Assembly (NCBI RefSeq): GCF_023159225.1 | Contig: NC_063172.1 | Coordinates: forward strand, 59,020,828 to 59,084,827 | Length of the DNA stretch: 64,000 nt | From: Perognathus longimembris pacificus | Taxonomy: Eukaryota; Chordata; Mammalia; Rodentia; Heteromyidae | Direction of reading: 5' to 3' | In this document: positions 47,318 through 59,718 of the stretch, piece after piece | How positions within the stretch are numbered: position 1 is the stretch's first letter | Layout: each line of letters starts with the position of its first letter | Made by a program: the position numbers and the translations under genes | Notes under the pieces: model-generated | What the model was told of the DNA's origin: nothing | What the model saw: only the letters and a program-made list of their open reading frames with translations | Databases searched by the model: none

Positions 47318-47318
47318 G
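47225..47318 (+). repeat. (TC)n microsatellite
   Basis: About 46 TC units with one TTTC interruption at about 47295. Continuous with the truncated edge of an L1. Confidence 0.97.
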
Positions 47319-47888
47319 GGTATTTTCTGCCCATGTAAGAGGAGCTGTTGCTTCTGGTATGTTATTCTGTCATGCTTTTTTCAATGATGTTTCTGACTTG
47401 TCCCAGGCCAGAAAGCATTTGTTGGAGCCAGCTGAGACCTCTGAAATCAGGAACCAAAGTCTTTCCTCCTTTAAGTTGTTTTGAATTAGATAGCTTGACA
47501 CAGCAACAAAAGGCCACCCACTAACAGTGCAGAGGTAACCTTTGATTTCTACTCTGATGAAGTTTGCTTCTGTGTCTGCATCGCTCTCATGTGCGAACTA
47601 CCTAAGACCAGGGCCTATTTAAGCATGAGAGTATTTTAATATATAGTAAATAGATAAAGTTATTTAAACCCTTCAAATGCTGAGAACTTGAACTTTCTCC
47701 TTTAAGTACTACGCATACCAGTTTTTAAAATGTCTGTAACACAAACTCAGACCTTGCTGGATGATCTCCACTCATACTGTTGTTGCTGTAGACCTCCCTT
47801 ATTCACAGAAGACACATTGGGAAGTAGAGGATATCTTGAAATGGTAGATAGTATGAAATCCTGTTTACTAAGTGTTGTTTTTTTTTCC

Positions 47889-47918
47889 CACACACACGCA
47901 CACGCACACACACACACT
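47889..47918 (+). repeat. (CA)n microsatellite, imperfect
   Basis: CA repeat with CG interruptions. Confidence 0.85.
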
Positions 47919-47994
47919 TATGATAAAGTTTAATTTATAAATTAAGCACAGTAAGAGATTAGCAACAATTGGAATAGAGAGCATTTATAATAAT

Positions 47995-48395
47995 CTATTG
48001 CAATTAAAGCTTTCACTTTGGGGCCATCTTAAGTAAAATAAGACTTACTTGAACAAGACCATGTGATACCAGGACAGACAATGTGATCACACTGAGAGCT
48101 CCCGGGAGACTAGCAGGTAAGTAGCAAACACAATGTCTTGCACTGCATTCAGACTACCAAATGTTCCAACAAGGGACCAACAAGAGAGGAATATATCATG
48201 ACACTGGTACTATGGGCCCAGGGATGATTTACTTCCCAGGTGCAATGGGGCAAGATGACAGGAAGTTTCATCATGCTACTCAGAATGGCATCCAATTTAA
48301 AACTTCAAATTTGTTAATTTCTGGAATTTCTAATCTAATATACTTTGGGCCATCATTAATCACCAGCAACTAAAACTGAGGAAAATGGAACCATA
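47995..48395 (+). mobile_element. Tigger-type DNA transposon fossil
   Basis: 'ggggccatcttaagtaaaat', 'aagacttacttgaacaagacc', 'catcatgctactcagaatgg', 'aatttaaaacttcaaatttg', 'aatttctggaatttctaatc' follow the order of a Tigger-like element end read in reverse. Decayed, non-coding. Related to, but in the opposite sense from, the 43.5-kb fossil. Confidence 0.7.
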
Positions 48396-49807
48396 AATAA
48401 GTGAAGTTACTACTGTCTATCTTGTTTCACTGTTTGAAGTAGAAAAGAAAATCTGATGGTACATTAAGGTTCTTCCAATTTCTTGAGAGCATTACAATAC
48501 TGCTAAAACTCTTTTTCCACCGCAGTCTATATTCTAGGCAGAGTAGCATAGAAAGCCTGCTGTCTATAGCAAGTGAATTCTTATAGTTATGTAGGATTCT
48601 TCTTTAAGAAGGATACCTTTATGTTTTTGCAGGTATTTGGACACAAAAGTGTAGCCTTCCTTGCCTTCTCTAAAAAGAAATTTGTGTATTGATTTAAAAT
48701 GTTTCCAATTTAAGCTGTACAAATCAGTCCTAAGTGATGAAGTTCTCTTTTGAGGAGGCGTATCATTTACAATCTGTTCCAAAAAAAATAATTTTTTTTT
48801 TAAGTGGCATCCCTTTTCAGTGACTACTGTTCTTGGCAATGTTTCCTGACTTGTTTCCTAGGTTGATTAGAATTGGAAAGCAGCCGTTTCTTCTCATTGT
48901 TGTCAGCACCACCAAACTTGAGTATCTTGATTGTCCCTCTGTCCCTCCACCCACGGCTGGATGCATTTCATCTCAGCCTGCTCTTCTTTCTTTCCAGTCT
49001 GTCAGCTGACGAGATAGGCATCGCCACCGCACAGCCGATGCAGGGACTGTCTGGGGTGGAAATGCACGGTGCACGGGACCATTTGAATTCTAGTTTGTTC
49101 TGCTTAGTTGCTCACCCAATTTTTGCTTCCTAGCCTTCAGAAGGTACTACTGGGAGAATAATTGCTCCTTTTGAGAAGACAGGTCAGCCCTCCTTCCCTA
49201 GAGATTGCTAATGACACATAAATGCAACATAGTCTCTTTTCAGTATTGAACCTCAGGCGTTACTCCCGGTCAGGTGACAAAGCTGCCATCAGCTCTGGCC
49301 ATCAGCCCTGGGAGCATTGCTGGTCACTGGTTTCTGCTCAGAACGGTGTCATATATTGCATATGAAGTCATGGAGTCTTTTTAGGAAGATACATTGCAGA
49401 TTCAACATAAACCCTTTGATTTGACATCAGCAAAAATTGAGATCATGTATAGCTGCTTTCCTATAAGCCATTTATTACAATACAGCAAGCCTATCTTTTT
49501 CTAGGTTCATTCTTAATGTTGGTGTTCTTCTGGTAATTCAAAGTATCTATGAAGAGTCACAGGGACACTGAGTCCTGCTAGAAGGGACCATCCAGGCTCC
49601 CATACCAATACCCATGCGGGTAAGAGGTAGATGTGTGTCTTCTTGGATACATAGAAGAGCTTGACTTTCAGGACACTCCTAAACAGCCACGTTTATGTTT
49701 GTTCTAGGACACACAGCACTATGCTGAACACAGAGGTCCTGGGCTTTGACAAGCTCACCAGTCAATGACCTGACGCCATAATCTTTGCATTCAAGTTGTC
49801 TCACTTT
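48396..49807. other. Gene-free stretch
   Basis: Unique, apart from the CpG-clustered segment listed at 48998. No recognised repeat. Confidence 0.45.
48998..49144 (+). other. Possible exon or regulatory segment with clustered CpGs
   Basis: A strong acceptor-like tract (about 48978-48997, ending TTTCCAG) precedes a segment with an unusual cluster of CpGs for this AT-rich region. One frame is open from 48999 to a stop at about 49131. Possible donors follow at 49144/49145 (AAG/GTACTA, weak) and 49181/49182 (CAG/GTCAGC). The peptide matches nothing I know. It could be an alternative exon, an enhancer or chance. Confidence 0.2.
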
Positions 49808-49818
49808 GTTGTTGTTGT

Positions 49819-49866
<48 letters not shown>
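49808..49866 (+). repeat. (GTT)n(GAT)n trinucleotide repeat
   Basis: A few GTT units followed by about 16 uninterrupted GAT units. This is the only long trinucleotide repeat in the window. Confidence 0.97.
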
Positions 49867-52160
49867 CAGAAATGTCCCCAGGAAATTAGGGAAGGCATGT
49901 TAGCTCTGCTGCAAACTCCATTAGGACATCCTCCTGGCCCTTCTGGTGCAATTCCATCTTGTCACTTTTACTGCTTGAGCTCATGATGCAGCAGACCTAG
50001 CCCACCTATATGTGTGTCCTGCTAACAATGCAAAGTTCATTCTTAGATGCGCCTGACTATGACATGAGCAGAAAGCCCAGTCCCCTCAGACTGAATGTAA
50101 TGCACCCAATTTTAGTTTGACCCTGCTAGTTGGCAGACACAGGCATAGACACAGATTGTGGTCCTATGTCCAAGGCTATGAAAACTTTGGTCACAAACTC
50201 CATTTTCTATTTCTTTTGATCTTCTTACCATCCATGCAGAAAAAGTCTTATGGATCCTACTGAGTTTACTTGGTCTTGAAATTTAATTCCCTAATAATCT
50301 TCTCTCAATTAAAAAAAAATAGACAGTGCAGAATTTTGTTTTTTCTGTTCACAGACTGTGTGTGTTAGAAGCCAAACCTGTCTTTTGGGCAGTGGGAAAG
50401 GCTGCAGGAATTCTGAGCTGCATTTCTTGTCTGACCTCTGGTGGTGGATCAGGTCCCCAGTGGGAGGGAGCGTCCTCTCTGAAGGTCACCTCTTAGAGAT
50501 CAGGTCTTCGGCGTACTGAATCCCCTGTAAATTCCCTTGGGTGAACTCATTCCTTTGTTTTATATACTTGCCAAATAATTACCTTCTCCCTATTCTCAAT
50601 GTAGATATAAATGATTCTGTCTCAAGAGCAAAGTCATCAGGCTATTTATTGATCACACAGCAAACAATAGCAGTTTGCTTTCTTCTGAACATTTTTTTTT
50701 CATATCTGAAACACGCTCACAAAGGAGAAGCAGGGTCAGAGGCCAGTGTAGGCAGCAGCAGCTCTCCCAGAGATTGGTTTGCGTTTCTTGGCCCATCATC
50801 CTGTCCCAATCCCTAATACACTTAAAAACCAACGGCTTCCAGCCGCTCCTCTCTAGGTTGTGTCCTGGAGGAAAAAACAAAACATAAAGCCTTTTGGCAC
50901 TGGCCATTCAGCCAAGAATGATGTTTTGTACCAAGGTGCATTTGTTTTAGGAAACGTTGCCTACTTCCATGTAATTTTAGGAGCACATACGTCCCTCTTT
51001 TTCATTTATTGAAAATTGTTTCTAAAATGTGAAAATCTGGGGATTTGTATTATGGTAAGTGAGGAATGGATTATAAAAAGGCAGGACTACATTGCTTATA
51101 TTAAGTTCTTAATGAGACTATATCCACTCTGGGTGTCTTTTCTTTCTCTACGTTCCTTAGTTCAGCATCTTGGCAGCATTGGTTTGTTTTCCAAAATAAA
51201 TTGTCATGATACATGCACCCATGTTTATAGATATATTTTCTGTGAAATAGACATTTACAGATAGGAGTCCCTTAATTGTTCAGACACTCTATAGTAACCC
51301 CAAGAGTCAGTATTCATTCTGGCCAGAAATCAGGCCACTCTTATAATCCAGAATGCGATGCTTAACCCCTCTCTCCCCACATATTGCCTACTTATCCAAA
51401 TTTGAAACATCCCATCATGATTATGTGTCATCAGGGGGTGGTCCCATTAATTAATTGTCAGTGATATTTCAGTCAGTGTGTTAGCAAATGTTCTGTGTCT
51501 GCCCCGCCTACAGTCAGAGTCATCATTGTTCTGTATCTTCTGCCTAGTTTGAGTAAGCTACAATCAGAATGACAGCAGATGGTGACTCGTGTTGCCAGGT
51601 AGAGCAACCATGAGGGCATTGCTCTCTGTGTTGCTATTCACTCACTGTGGTGGCTAACAGCTGTCACCAAGCTGTGACAGGATTTGGTGTTGAACTGTTT
51701 GGCAGAGACAGAGTTTTGAGGAATGACATTTCTTGATCTCATCTTGTAGCCATCTCCTAAATAAGGACTTTTCCTAAACAAGTGTGCCTGAAGGACACTG
51801 TAATCCTTCAGTGACCCTGTCACCAAATGGTTGACAGACAGCTAACTTCCATGGTTAGCCAGGAAGCAGTGCTAAGTATGGAAATGGTTTCCTTGGACTT
51901 TAGCCTTTTTTTGTATGCCATAAACATACTTCTGTTCTCAGTGGGATGTGGCATAACATGCGTGTGGAGCATAAACTTTCCAAGCCCGATTCTTCCTCTT
52001 CCCCGTGAAGCTGTATCTACTCGATTTATTTTTGATAAGACATACCATTTCTATGTTTACTGTGACAATCAGACAGTAAGCTAGAACAAGCAATGCTATT
52101 CTTTCTGGAGTATTACTCATGATCAAGTGGATGGCACTAATTGAATTTACTATTATTATT
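49867..52160. other. Gene-free stretch, unique sequence
   Basis: No repeat or exon recognised. Frames of 60-90 codons at 50.5-52.1 kb overlap on both strands without motif. Confidence 0.45.
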
Positions 52161-52330
52161 TTCTTTTTTATTATTATCCTTAAATAGTTGTACAGAGGGG
52201 TTTCAATTCAACATGGCAGTACAATGCATCTTGATCAATGATCATTCCCTTTCAGAAATCTCCCCATTTCTTCTAATCTCATCTATCTCTTCAGCATCAA
52301 TTGCGTTCATGATGAACAAATCCTGAAATT
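52161..52330 (-). mobile_element. L1 3' end (older 'catcttga' type), antisense
   Basis: 'aaatagttgtacagaggggt', 'gtacaatgcatcttgatcaatg', then C/T-rich sequence. Same family as at 37.55, 56.95 and 63.15 kb. Confidence 0.6.
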
Positions 52331-53439
52331 AGTTCTTAAATAATTTAAAAATAGAACTTGTCTTTTATTAAGCTTTTGAGATGCTTGGTATTCGCATGTC
52401 TTCCTGACATTCTGCCTCAAGCATAGTGGTAAGGGATGTGGATTAGTGTGGCTTTGTTCAGGGATGAGATTTGGGGACTAATTTATCTGTGGCTATTTTT
52501 GATGGTGGTGTTGTTTTATGGAAATTGTTTTACACAGCCTGTTAATTTCTAGGTCACTCGATACTCTGTTTTATCTGGATTATTTTGCTATACTGATGTT
52601 AAGTTTTCCAAGTGGGAACTTTTTGTTCTTTGCTTAATTGAGCGGGCCTGGCTAGGTAATAGGTTATAATGTCCCAGTAACTCTGGGCCATTTCAGGACA
52701 ACCAGGAAACATGTTGCCACCCATGAACCATCATTTTAGAGCTAGGGTTGCTTTTGTTTAATGTGCTAAAGGTAGATATTAGTGAAGCTTAATGTATTGC
52801 ACACCCCTATTTAACTTTTATAGCAATGTGTTTTCTATGGATTTTGTTGTGTGGTCCACTATCTTAAAACTATAACTGCATCAAAATCAGTTATTAAGTA
52901 TCCAAATCTCTGTCTCCTTCACATTGTATAGATACGTTTGGATCCCTCCAACCTGAGAATCACATTCTTCTCTCTCAGTGTTCAAGGGACCTGGTGCTGT
53001 TTGCCCAGTAATAAGATAGTGAATGAAGTGGTTTCCAAGGTTGGCATGCAGAACAGCAGGGATGGGCCCAAGTGAAAGCAGTGGGTTCCTCACTTAGGAC
53101 AACAGCTCCCTCCTCAGATTCAGTCCTGTTAATGGCTGATAATGTACATGGGAGTTGGGTATGCACTGAGTACAGTAAATATTAGCACAAGGACTGATGG
53201 CAGCTGGACAGCCACCAGCTATACTTGGTGTTTGCTTTCTATCATAAGCATTACCTGGAGTTAGGAGTTTGGCCACTGACAGAAAATTGTTGTCTCATGA
53301 AAATTTTCCTGCATGTCAAGAGCTTTCATTTTCTTTCTGGAATAAAAATTTGATGAATGTTTCTCTGATTAATTATTTAACCCCAGGATCAGTTAATCAG
53401 TTTCTGCTTCTTATCCAGTAATGCCAACACAAATCCATA
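52331..53439. other. Gene-free stretch, unique sequence
   Basis: Nothing recognised. Confidence 0.4.
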
Positions 53440-53625
53440 GTCTTTATTGTCTTTACATTACCCACCACTGCTGTAGATAACTTTATAGTGTTACCTTGTT
53501 GAGTCTAGCAGAACCAAGTTAGTGTTCTTACTGAGCTTTATAGGTGAAGAAACTGAGACATAGAGAGGTAAAATTACTGCTCTTGGGCTCTAGAATTGTG
53601 TTTTATTAACTGCTGTAGTGTTTGT
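53440..53625 (+). mobile_element. MIR
   Basis: 'tataggtgaagaaactgagac', 'atagagaggtaaaattactgctcttgg' match the MIR core; the 5' part is weaker. Confidence 0.6.
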
Positions 53626-54100
53626 CTGTCTGAAAAATTAGTAAGATACTCCAGAGTCCTTTTGCATTGTTTCACTGAATAAACACACATGTCCCCTGCT
53701 AGAGGAGCTATATGCCATTTCTCTGGTACTTATATAGATTTTTAGGGATCAGCATAAAAACCCTTTTCTGTGCTACTTGTAAATTACCAACTAAAGCAGC
53801 ACAGAGTCCTATCTTAATATCTGTGCTGCCCAGAGATCCCATAAACATTATATAAGTGAATCACACATGAGCCTAGGTGTACCATAGACTTCTGTAGTCC
53901 TGACATCCCTGAGATTGTACAGTATGCAACCAGGACAGCTATGCATATAGCCTTTCATAACTGACAGGCTGCCTTATTTAGATAACCTTTGTAATTAGGT
54001 AGAAAAAACAATGTACCTGTAGTAATTTTTGCTTATAAAGTAAGAATGACAATGTATGTGTAAAACACTCTTGTAAAAATGCTACAAGTGAATATACTAT
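53626..54100. other. Gene-free stretch
   Basis: Nothing recognised. Confidence 0.4.
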
Positions 54101-54102
54101 TT

Positions 54103-54198
54103 AAAAATTGTATTGTTATTATAATGGTGATGTACAGAGGGTTACAGTTACGTAAGTCAGGTAAAGAATACATTTCTTTTTGGACAATGTCATACAAC
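54103..54198 (-). mobile_element. L1 3' UTR end, antisense, short
   Basis: 'ggtgatgtacagagggttac', 'gtcaggtaaagaatac', 'tttttggacaatgtc'. 5'-truncated to about 95 bases. Confidence 0.82.
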
Positions 54199-54286
54199 AC
54201 ATTTCTCTACATTAAAATGTAACAAAAGCATCTATGACCATGTAAATACAGAAGCTGTTAAGTTTGCAACAGGATAATCACAAGTA

Positions 54287-54528
54287 TCTGCACTAGTTTC
54301 TTTTTTTTTTTTTTTTTTTGGCCAGTCCTAGGCCGTGAACTCAGGGCCTGAGCACTGTCCCTGGCTTCTTTTTTGCTCAAGGCTAGCACTCTGCCACTTG
54401 AGCCACAGCACCACTTCTGGCCATTTTCTGTATATGTGGTGCTGTGGAATCAAACCCAGGGCCTCATGTATATGAGGCAAGCACTCTTGCCACTAGGCCA
54501 TATTCCCAGCCCCTCTGCACTAGTTTCT
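54287..54528 (-). mobile_element. Dimeric ID-derived SINE with TSD
   Basis: The insert 54302-54513 is full length in reverse, flanked by perfect 15-bp repeats TCTGCACTAGTTTCT (54287-54301, 54514-54528). CpGs are mostly mutated to CA/TG, so it is older than the 21- and 28-kb copies. Confidence 0.95.
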
Positions 54529-54708
54529 AATTTTGACATTAGTTGGATAGACTGTGGTTTAAAACAGCTCTGTCATTTTCTGAATTATTGTCTCACCTAG
54601 TAATCACAAGAAAAATAGAACCCTATTTGAGATGTTGTAAGTCATGGTTTTTCTTTAGACCTTATCCATGCATCAGGTTTTAAGGATTTGTTCATATGCT
54701 TTTCTTAT

Positions 54709-54883
54709 CTTTCTTTATTTTTTGCCAGTCCTGGGGCTTGAACTCAGCCTGGTCACTGTCCTTTAGCTTCTTTTGCTCAAGGCTAGCACTCTTATCACCT
54801 CGCCACTTCTGGCTTTTTCTGTGTATGTGGTGCTGAGGAATTGAACCCAGGGCTTCATACATGATAGGCACATTCCCAGTCCC
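54709..54883 (-). mobile_element. Dimeric ID-derived SINE, internally shortened
   Basis: Reverse copy missing part of both monomers ('cactcttatcacctcgcc', 'cttcatacatgataggcac'). Flanking 'ttcatatgcttttc' and 'gtgtatgcttttc' look like a worn target-site duplication. Confidence 0.85.
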
Positions 54884-55160
54884 TTGTGTATGCTTTTCCA
54901 AAGTACCATTTGTGATTAAAAATAAAGAGCCCACACTTGGAAATTCTCCAGAGACAAGAGTAGAATGCCATGTGGATGAATGGGAATAGACCTCTCAAAC
55001 AGTTCTATCAGCTAAACAGACTACATAGATAGATTATATGGGCTGTATGTAGGTTAAGTAGGCTATATAGAATTTATACTACAGGTTTTAGGAAATAATG
55101 AATTGAGTGGCTAACATAAAAATTTTAAGTAACTTTTTTTAGTTAAAATTTAAAACCCAA
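54884..55160. other. Gene-free stretch
   Basis: Short unique spacer with loose TATAG-type repeats at 55020-55085. Confidence 0.4.

Positions 55161-55206
<46 letters not shown>
55161..55206 (+). repeat. (GT)n microsatellite
   Basis: About 22 GT units. Confidence 0.97.
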
Positions 55207-55210
<4 letters not shown>

Positions 55211-55265
55211 ATAATGAGGTGAATTATAAACTGACGGTAAGATGGTTTGGTTGGCATAATATATT

Positions 55266-55490
55266 AAGACTGTAGGGGCTTGGAATGTGGCTGAGTGGTA
55301 GAGTTCTTGCCTATCATGCCTTGGTTTCAATTCCTCAGAACCACATAAACAGAAAACACTGGAAGTGGTGCTGTGGCTCAAATGGTAGAGTGCTAGCCTT
55401 GAGCTAGAAAGAAGCCAGAGATAGTGCTCAGGCCCTTAGTCCAAGCCCAAGGACTGGCAAAAAAAAAAAAAAAAAAAAAAAAAGATTGTA
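55266..55490 (+). mobile_element. Dimeric ID-derived SINE with short TSD
   Basis: The insert 55275-55482 has both monomers and an A-run (55459-55483). Flanks AAGACTGTA / AAGATTGTA (55266-55274, 55482-55490) form a 9-bp repeat with one mismatch. Confidence 0.92.
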
Positions 55491-55495
55491 ATACC

Positions 55496-55722
55496 AAGTG
55501 AGGCGCCAGAGGCTTACGCCTATAATTCTAGCTACTCAGTAGTTTGAGATCTGAGGATCATTGTTCAAAGCCAGCCAAGGAAGATAGCTACAAGAAGTAC
55601 TCTTATCTCCAGTTAAACCACCAAAAATCTGGAAATGAAGGTGTGGTTCAACTGGTAGAGCATGGACCTTGAGTGAAAAAGCCTAGTAAGAAAATAAGGC
55701 CCAGAGTTCAATAGATACACAA
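55496..55722 (+). mobile_element. B1-ID composite SINE
   Basis: 'ggcttacgcctataattcta', 'gatctgaggatcattgttc', linker 'cttatctccagttaaacc', 'ggtgtggttcaactggtagag', 'cccagagttcaatag'. Confidence 0.87.
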
Positions 55723-56714
55723 ACAAACACAAAACATTGGTATACAAATCGAAGAGAATGTGTAGTCTGATTGGAACCTCTATAGCAAACACTTTTGGCT
55801 GAATAAATTATAAACAAAAGAAACTTATTTCTTATAGTTCTAGAAGTTGAACCATCTGAGATGAATGCAGTAGATTCAGTGTCTAATGAAAACTCATTTT
55901 TTTATAGAGAGAGCCTTCCTTCCATGTGTTCACAGACAGCAGGATGGGAAGGTAGCCCGGCCTCTCTCATAAGCTACAAGTCTCGTATGATTAGGGCCCT
56001 GCGCACCTCCCAAAGGCCTTACTTTCTAATACCATCCCTTTGGTCATTGGGCTTTCAGGGAACACAAACATTCGGACATTATCAGAGACAGTTTTCTTTC
56101 TTCAGCTAAGAACATTTTATTAACATAAATGGGAAATAGGATATTCATTAGCCAAGTTAACCTGATCAGATTAGCTATAATTGAATTTTTCACATTTTAT
56201 GCAATTAAACTATTAAAACAAACCAAGAATGGAAATACATGCAAGTAATCCAACACTTACTTCACAGGCTGAGGCAAGGAGAGAGCAGGCTCACAGCTAT
56301 CCTGCACTACAAAGCAAGACTGTGCATGGGGAAGAAAGTCTTTACATCGACAATACAATGACTAATAAAATAAATAACATCCTAATAACCATACTTCATA
56401 ATCTTCTTCTAGATTGGTGGGCATCCACTGTCCCCCGACAAGTGAGCACAGACAAGGATACTGAGGCCACAGACATGTTGGGAGGGGGCCAGGGATTAAT
56501 CAGCAGGTGTAAACTTTCAGGTTCCAGGTAGTACTTTTTCTACTCTACAGTGTGTCCCAGAGGCCTCATGAAATGTGACATAGTCACCCATGAACTTGGG
56601 ATTAGATGTGTAGAATAATTCCTTCCTTAACCATTCAGCTTTGGAAACTCACTCAGAGCAGCATCCAGAGAAAGTGGGGGCTAGTCTTACTCTACTTTTT
56701 CGTGGACTTTTACT
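55723..56714. other. Gene-free stretch
   Basis: A diverged B1-like piece lies at about 56228-56300 ('catgcaagtaatccaacac', 'caggctgaggcaagg'). Otherwise unique. Confidence 0.45.
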
Positions 56715-56882
56715 TTCCATTTTATGGTGCTGGGATTAACAACCAAGGCGGGCAAGCGCCTGACTACTGAGCTTCCCTCTAGCCTAGCACAACAGCTTTT
56801 TGCTTTTTCAGCAGCACTAGAATTTGAACTCAGGGTTTTGTACTTGCTAGACGAGGGCTCCATCACTTCAGCCAGTCCCCCA
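56715..56882 (-). mobile_element. Two ID-type pieces, reverse
   Basis: 'tggtgctgggattaacaacc', 'cgcctgactactgagcttcc', then 'agaatttgaactcagggttttg', 'gggctccatcacttcagcc'. Confidence 0.6.
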
Positions 56883-56899
56883 AGCTAGCAACATTCTTT

Positions 56900-57045
56900 T
56901 CCCCCCCTCTCTTTTATTTATCTCTAAGTACTTGTAAAAAGGAGTTGCCGTTGAACAAAGCAGTTTAATGAATATAATGAATCTTGATCAGTGCCAACAA
57001 CATTCCTAACCTTCAATTTGTATAACCTGCTTCTACTCCCTGTTT
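56900..57045 (-). mobile_element. L1 3' end (older 'catcttga' type), antisense
   Basis: 'tctctaagtacttgtaaaaa', 'caaagcagtttaatgaatat', 'aatgaatcttgatcagtgcc'. Confidence 0.6.
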
Positions 57046-57823
57046 AAAGAATGATTAATGGCATCAGCAACCAGTGTTAAGTACTTTTCTCTCATACAGG
57101 CAACCATGATCTTTTGATAAACAATAGTTGCGGGGTCATAGTTCACTATGTTGGTCATAGACCAATGTGCGGTGTTTGTAAGTTTTGCAAATATTGGTAA
57201 GAATTTTCTGTTGAACATATGTTTCTAAGGAGGCCTGTGTACACAGATTTCTAGATGCCTGTGAATGTTGATACCTGTCATGTTATGTACTTTCAAAGCA
57301 AAGAGAGTTGGATGGGAGAGTTATAAAAAGAAGACTCTGGTGCTGGTAGAAGGCATTTCCAAATAATACTGGAATCATGAATCTCAGAGGGAGCCTAATT
57401 AAGTAGAAGATGGAAACTCAGTAGGTTTCTTTCCTGTGCAAAGAATGAAGTCTATAGAAAGAGGAGATATTATACAGTTCTGCGAAGGAGTGACACAGCA
57501 TTCTGCAGAACTTCAGATTCTCTCCCATTTCTTATTACCTATTTAATGAGACCTAGCCTGTCTGTAGAAAAGTAGTAAAGTTAAGTTCCTGAAGCTTTGG
57601 CTTTGTACTCCTACTGTGAATTGGGGTGGGGGGGGATGGGGTGGTAGGATTTGAGATTATGGGAAGTTTTCACACATAACAGATATATGTGAGCTGTGCC
57701 TGGAATCTGCCATTTTTGTTTACCTTGGAAGTTACGAGAAGAGCCCATGATGGTCTCCTCCTGCTCACCCATCTCTCAACTCCCTGAAAGCCACCAGATG
57801 CGTCTATGGTTCTGTTTCTGGCC

Positions 57824-57825
<2 letters not shown>
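57046..57825. other. Gene-free stretch with a G-rich run
   Basis: 57624-57648 holds four closely spaced G-runs able to form a quadruplex on the + strand. Otherwise unique. Confidence 0.45.

Positions 57826-57874
<49 letters not shown>
57826..57874 (+). repeat. (TG)n microsatellite
   Basis: About 24 TG units. Confidence 0.97.
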
Positions 57875-57876
<2 letters not shown>

Positions 57877-57915
57877 CTTTGACTGGAGATATACTCCAGA
57901 CCTCCTCTGGTTTAA

Positions 57916-58005
57916 TTCTCTCTCTCTCTCTTCCCCTCTCCCTCTCTCTCTCCCTCCTTCCCTCTTGTTTCTTCTTCTTCCTTCCTTCCTTCTTTCCTTT
58001 CCCCC
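57916..58005 (+). repeat. Polypyrimidine (TC/TTCC)n tract
   Basis: About 90 bases nearly free of purines, mixed TC and TTCC units. Confidence 0.92.
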
Positions 58006-59233
58006 TCATCTCTATCTCTTTATATAAATCAAGTCATGATATTAGTATTGTTTGTTATCATATAGTAATAGATGAATGAAGGAATTCTGTCTGTGCATTT
58101 TGTATTTGCTTTGGAGATGACTAATTTATTATAAAATGAGGAATTTATCTTGGCTGGAAAGTCTGCATAATGAATATGGAGATTTTTAGAGTTTACAAAA
58201 ATAATTTCTTTATGTAGGAGTCTACTGTGCTGGTGACCAGTTGGAGAATTTGGGGGAAAAAATTAAATGTCAAAGTGGGACTTAAATATTAACTTTTTAA
58301 ATTCTCTTCTAACTTCACTGTAACAATTCCTTGCATGAAAACACTGTGATTCATATTCCCTGGGTTAGGGGATTGCCGAGGTCAGTGCTGACTCTTAGTA
58401 CTCGACTAGTTGTTCTATACCCAGATGCTTTCTAGGCCAAAGGTACAGTTCAGTAGCAGAAGAGCTAGTCAGCAGCAAGACACTAAGCCTGCAGCACTTT
58501 GCAGTGGTTTTTCAGAAGCATTTGCAAACATTTTTAGAAAAATCATCTGTTCATATTATGGGGATAAAAATAGAAGCATCTGGCTGTTCCTATAGAGCAG
58601 GTTTGGTGAGGCTCCTTAGCTGGTGCTCATTTTTTAAAATATTTTAATTTAAAGGAATATTAACAGTGATATCATTATAATCAGTAATATTGCTGGAATT
58701 CCCTGCTGGTCTTGGGTACTCTCAGCCCTAAGGCTCAGTGTCCTGTTCCTGAAATGGGGTGATAGACTCCAGCCCTCCCACTCTTCCTGCCTCCACTCCT
58801 CTCAAAGTGTGGTAAGAGAATAACAGCAGTTATCATGTCAATCTTTTCTAAGGGTAGTTGTCAGTGATGTTTTCCTTTTGTTTCATACTGGTTTTGTTCC
58901 ATCCTCTAGAATAGCTCAGACTATAGTAGCACACTCTAAGCCACTGCATATGGATTGCCTTCTTTTTTATTTTTCAGCTGAGTGTTAGTTATATCTCTGT
59001 GGCTGCCATAGAAACTGTATAGCATCTTAGGCCATGCATTATCCTTCTTGCTCTGTTCAAGCAATGCATTCGATACGTGACTGATAATCCCGTGCCATGC
59101 TGTGCATTCTTGACTTTGTCTAGTATACAGGAGATACTAATGTGATGGCCAAGCAATTATGTTTGTGAATAATTTTCAAGGTGGCTTTTGAAAAACTGTA
59201 TGTGAAGAGTCTCATTTCAGCCTTTTAAAAACA
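58006..59233. other. Gene-free stretch with a weak MIR-like piece
   Basis: 58690-58770 ('aaggctcagtgtcctgttcctg', 'aaatggggtgatagac') resembles a MIR. Otherwise AT-rich and unique. Confidence 0.45.
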
Positions 59234-59338
59234 AATGTCCAAATGAGGGAGGAGGTGACAAGTTGGATAAGAAATGTACTCACTCCCTTATATATGAAAC
59301 TGTAACCCCTCTGTACTTCACTTTGACAATAAAAATGA
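59234..59338 (+). mobile_element. L1 3' end, sense, about 100 bases
   Basis: 'gagggaggaggtgacaagttgg', 'aagaaatgtactcactccc', 'tatgaaactgtaacccctc', AATAAA and a short A-rich tail. Extremely 5'-truncated. Confidence 0.85.
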
Positions 59339-59597
59339 ATGAATGTCAAACAAACTCAGATTATCATGAAGAAATTTCTCAGTGGAAAAAAATCATTTGA
59401 AAAAGAGAAGGAAATAGCTATGAGGTCACAAGGTGTTAGGTTTTTTGTTTTTTTCTCAGCTCCATTATAGTCTGATGGGACCACCATTGAGTGTGGCCAT
59501 TATTAACTGAACTGTTATTACCTGGAACATGACAAAGTAACACTTTTACATTGAGATGTTGGTGACCATGTTTTCTGGATGTTCTGCCTTCTTCCTT

Positions 59598-59718
59598 ACG
59601 TTCCAGAAAGGATTTCACTATGTAGTCCAGGTTGTTCTTGAACGAGATCTCGATCCGCCTGCCTCAGCCTCCTGAGTAGATGAGATGATAGTTCTGACTA
59701 CTATGCTCAGCACACTCC
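59598..59718 (-). mobile_element. B1-like SINE
   Basis: 'aaggatttcactatgtagtcc', 'gttgttcttgaacgagatctc', 'gcctgcctcagcctcctgag'. Confidence 0.85.

Noticed and set aside
47225..47318. Long regular repeats as possible CRISPR-like arrays
   Set aside because: All are simple 2-3 base microsatellites without spacers, and the DNA is clearly mammalian.
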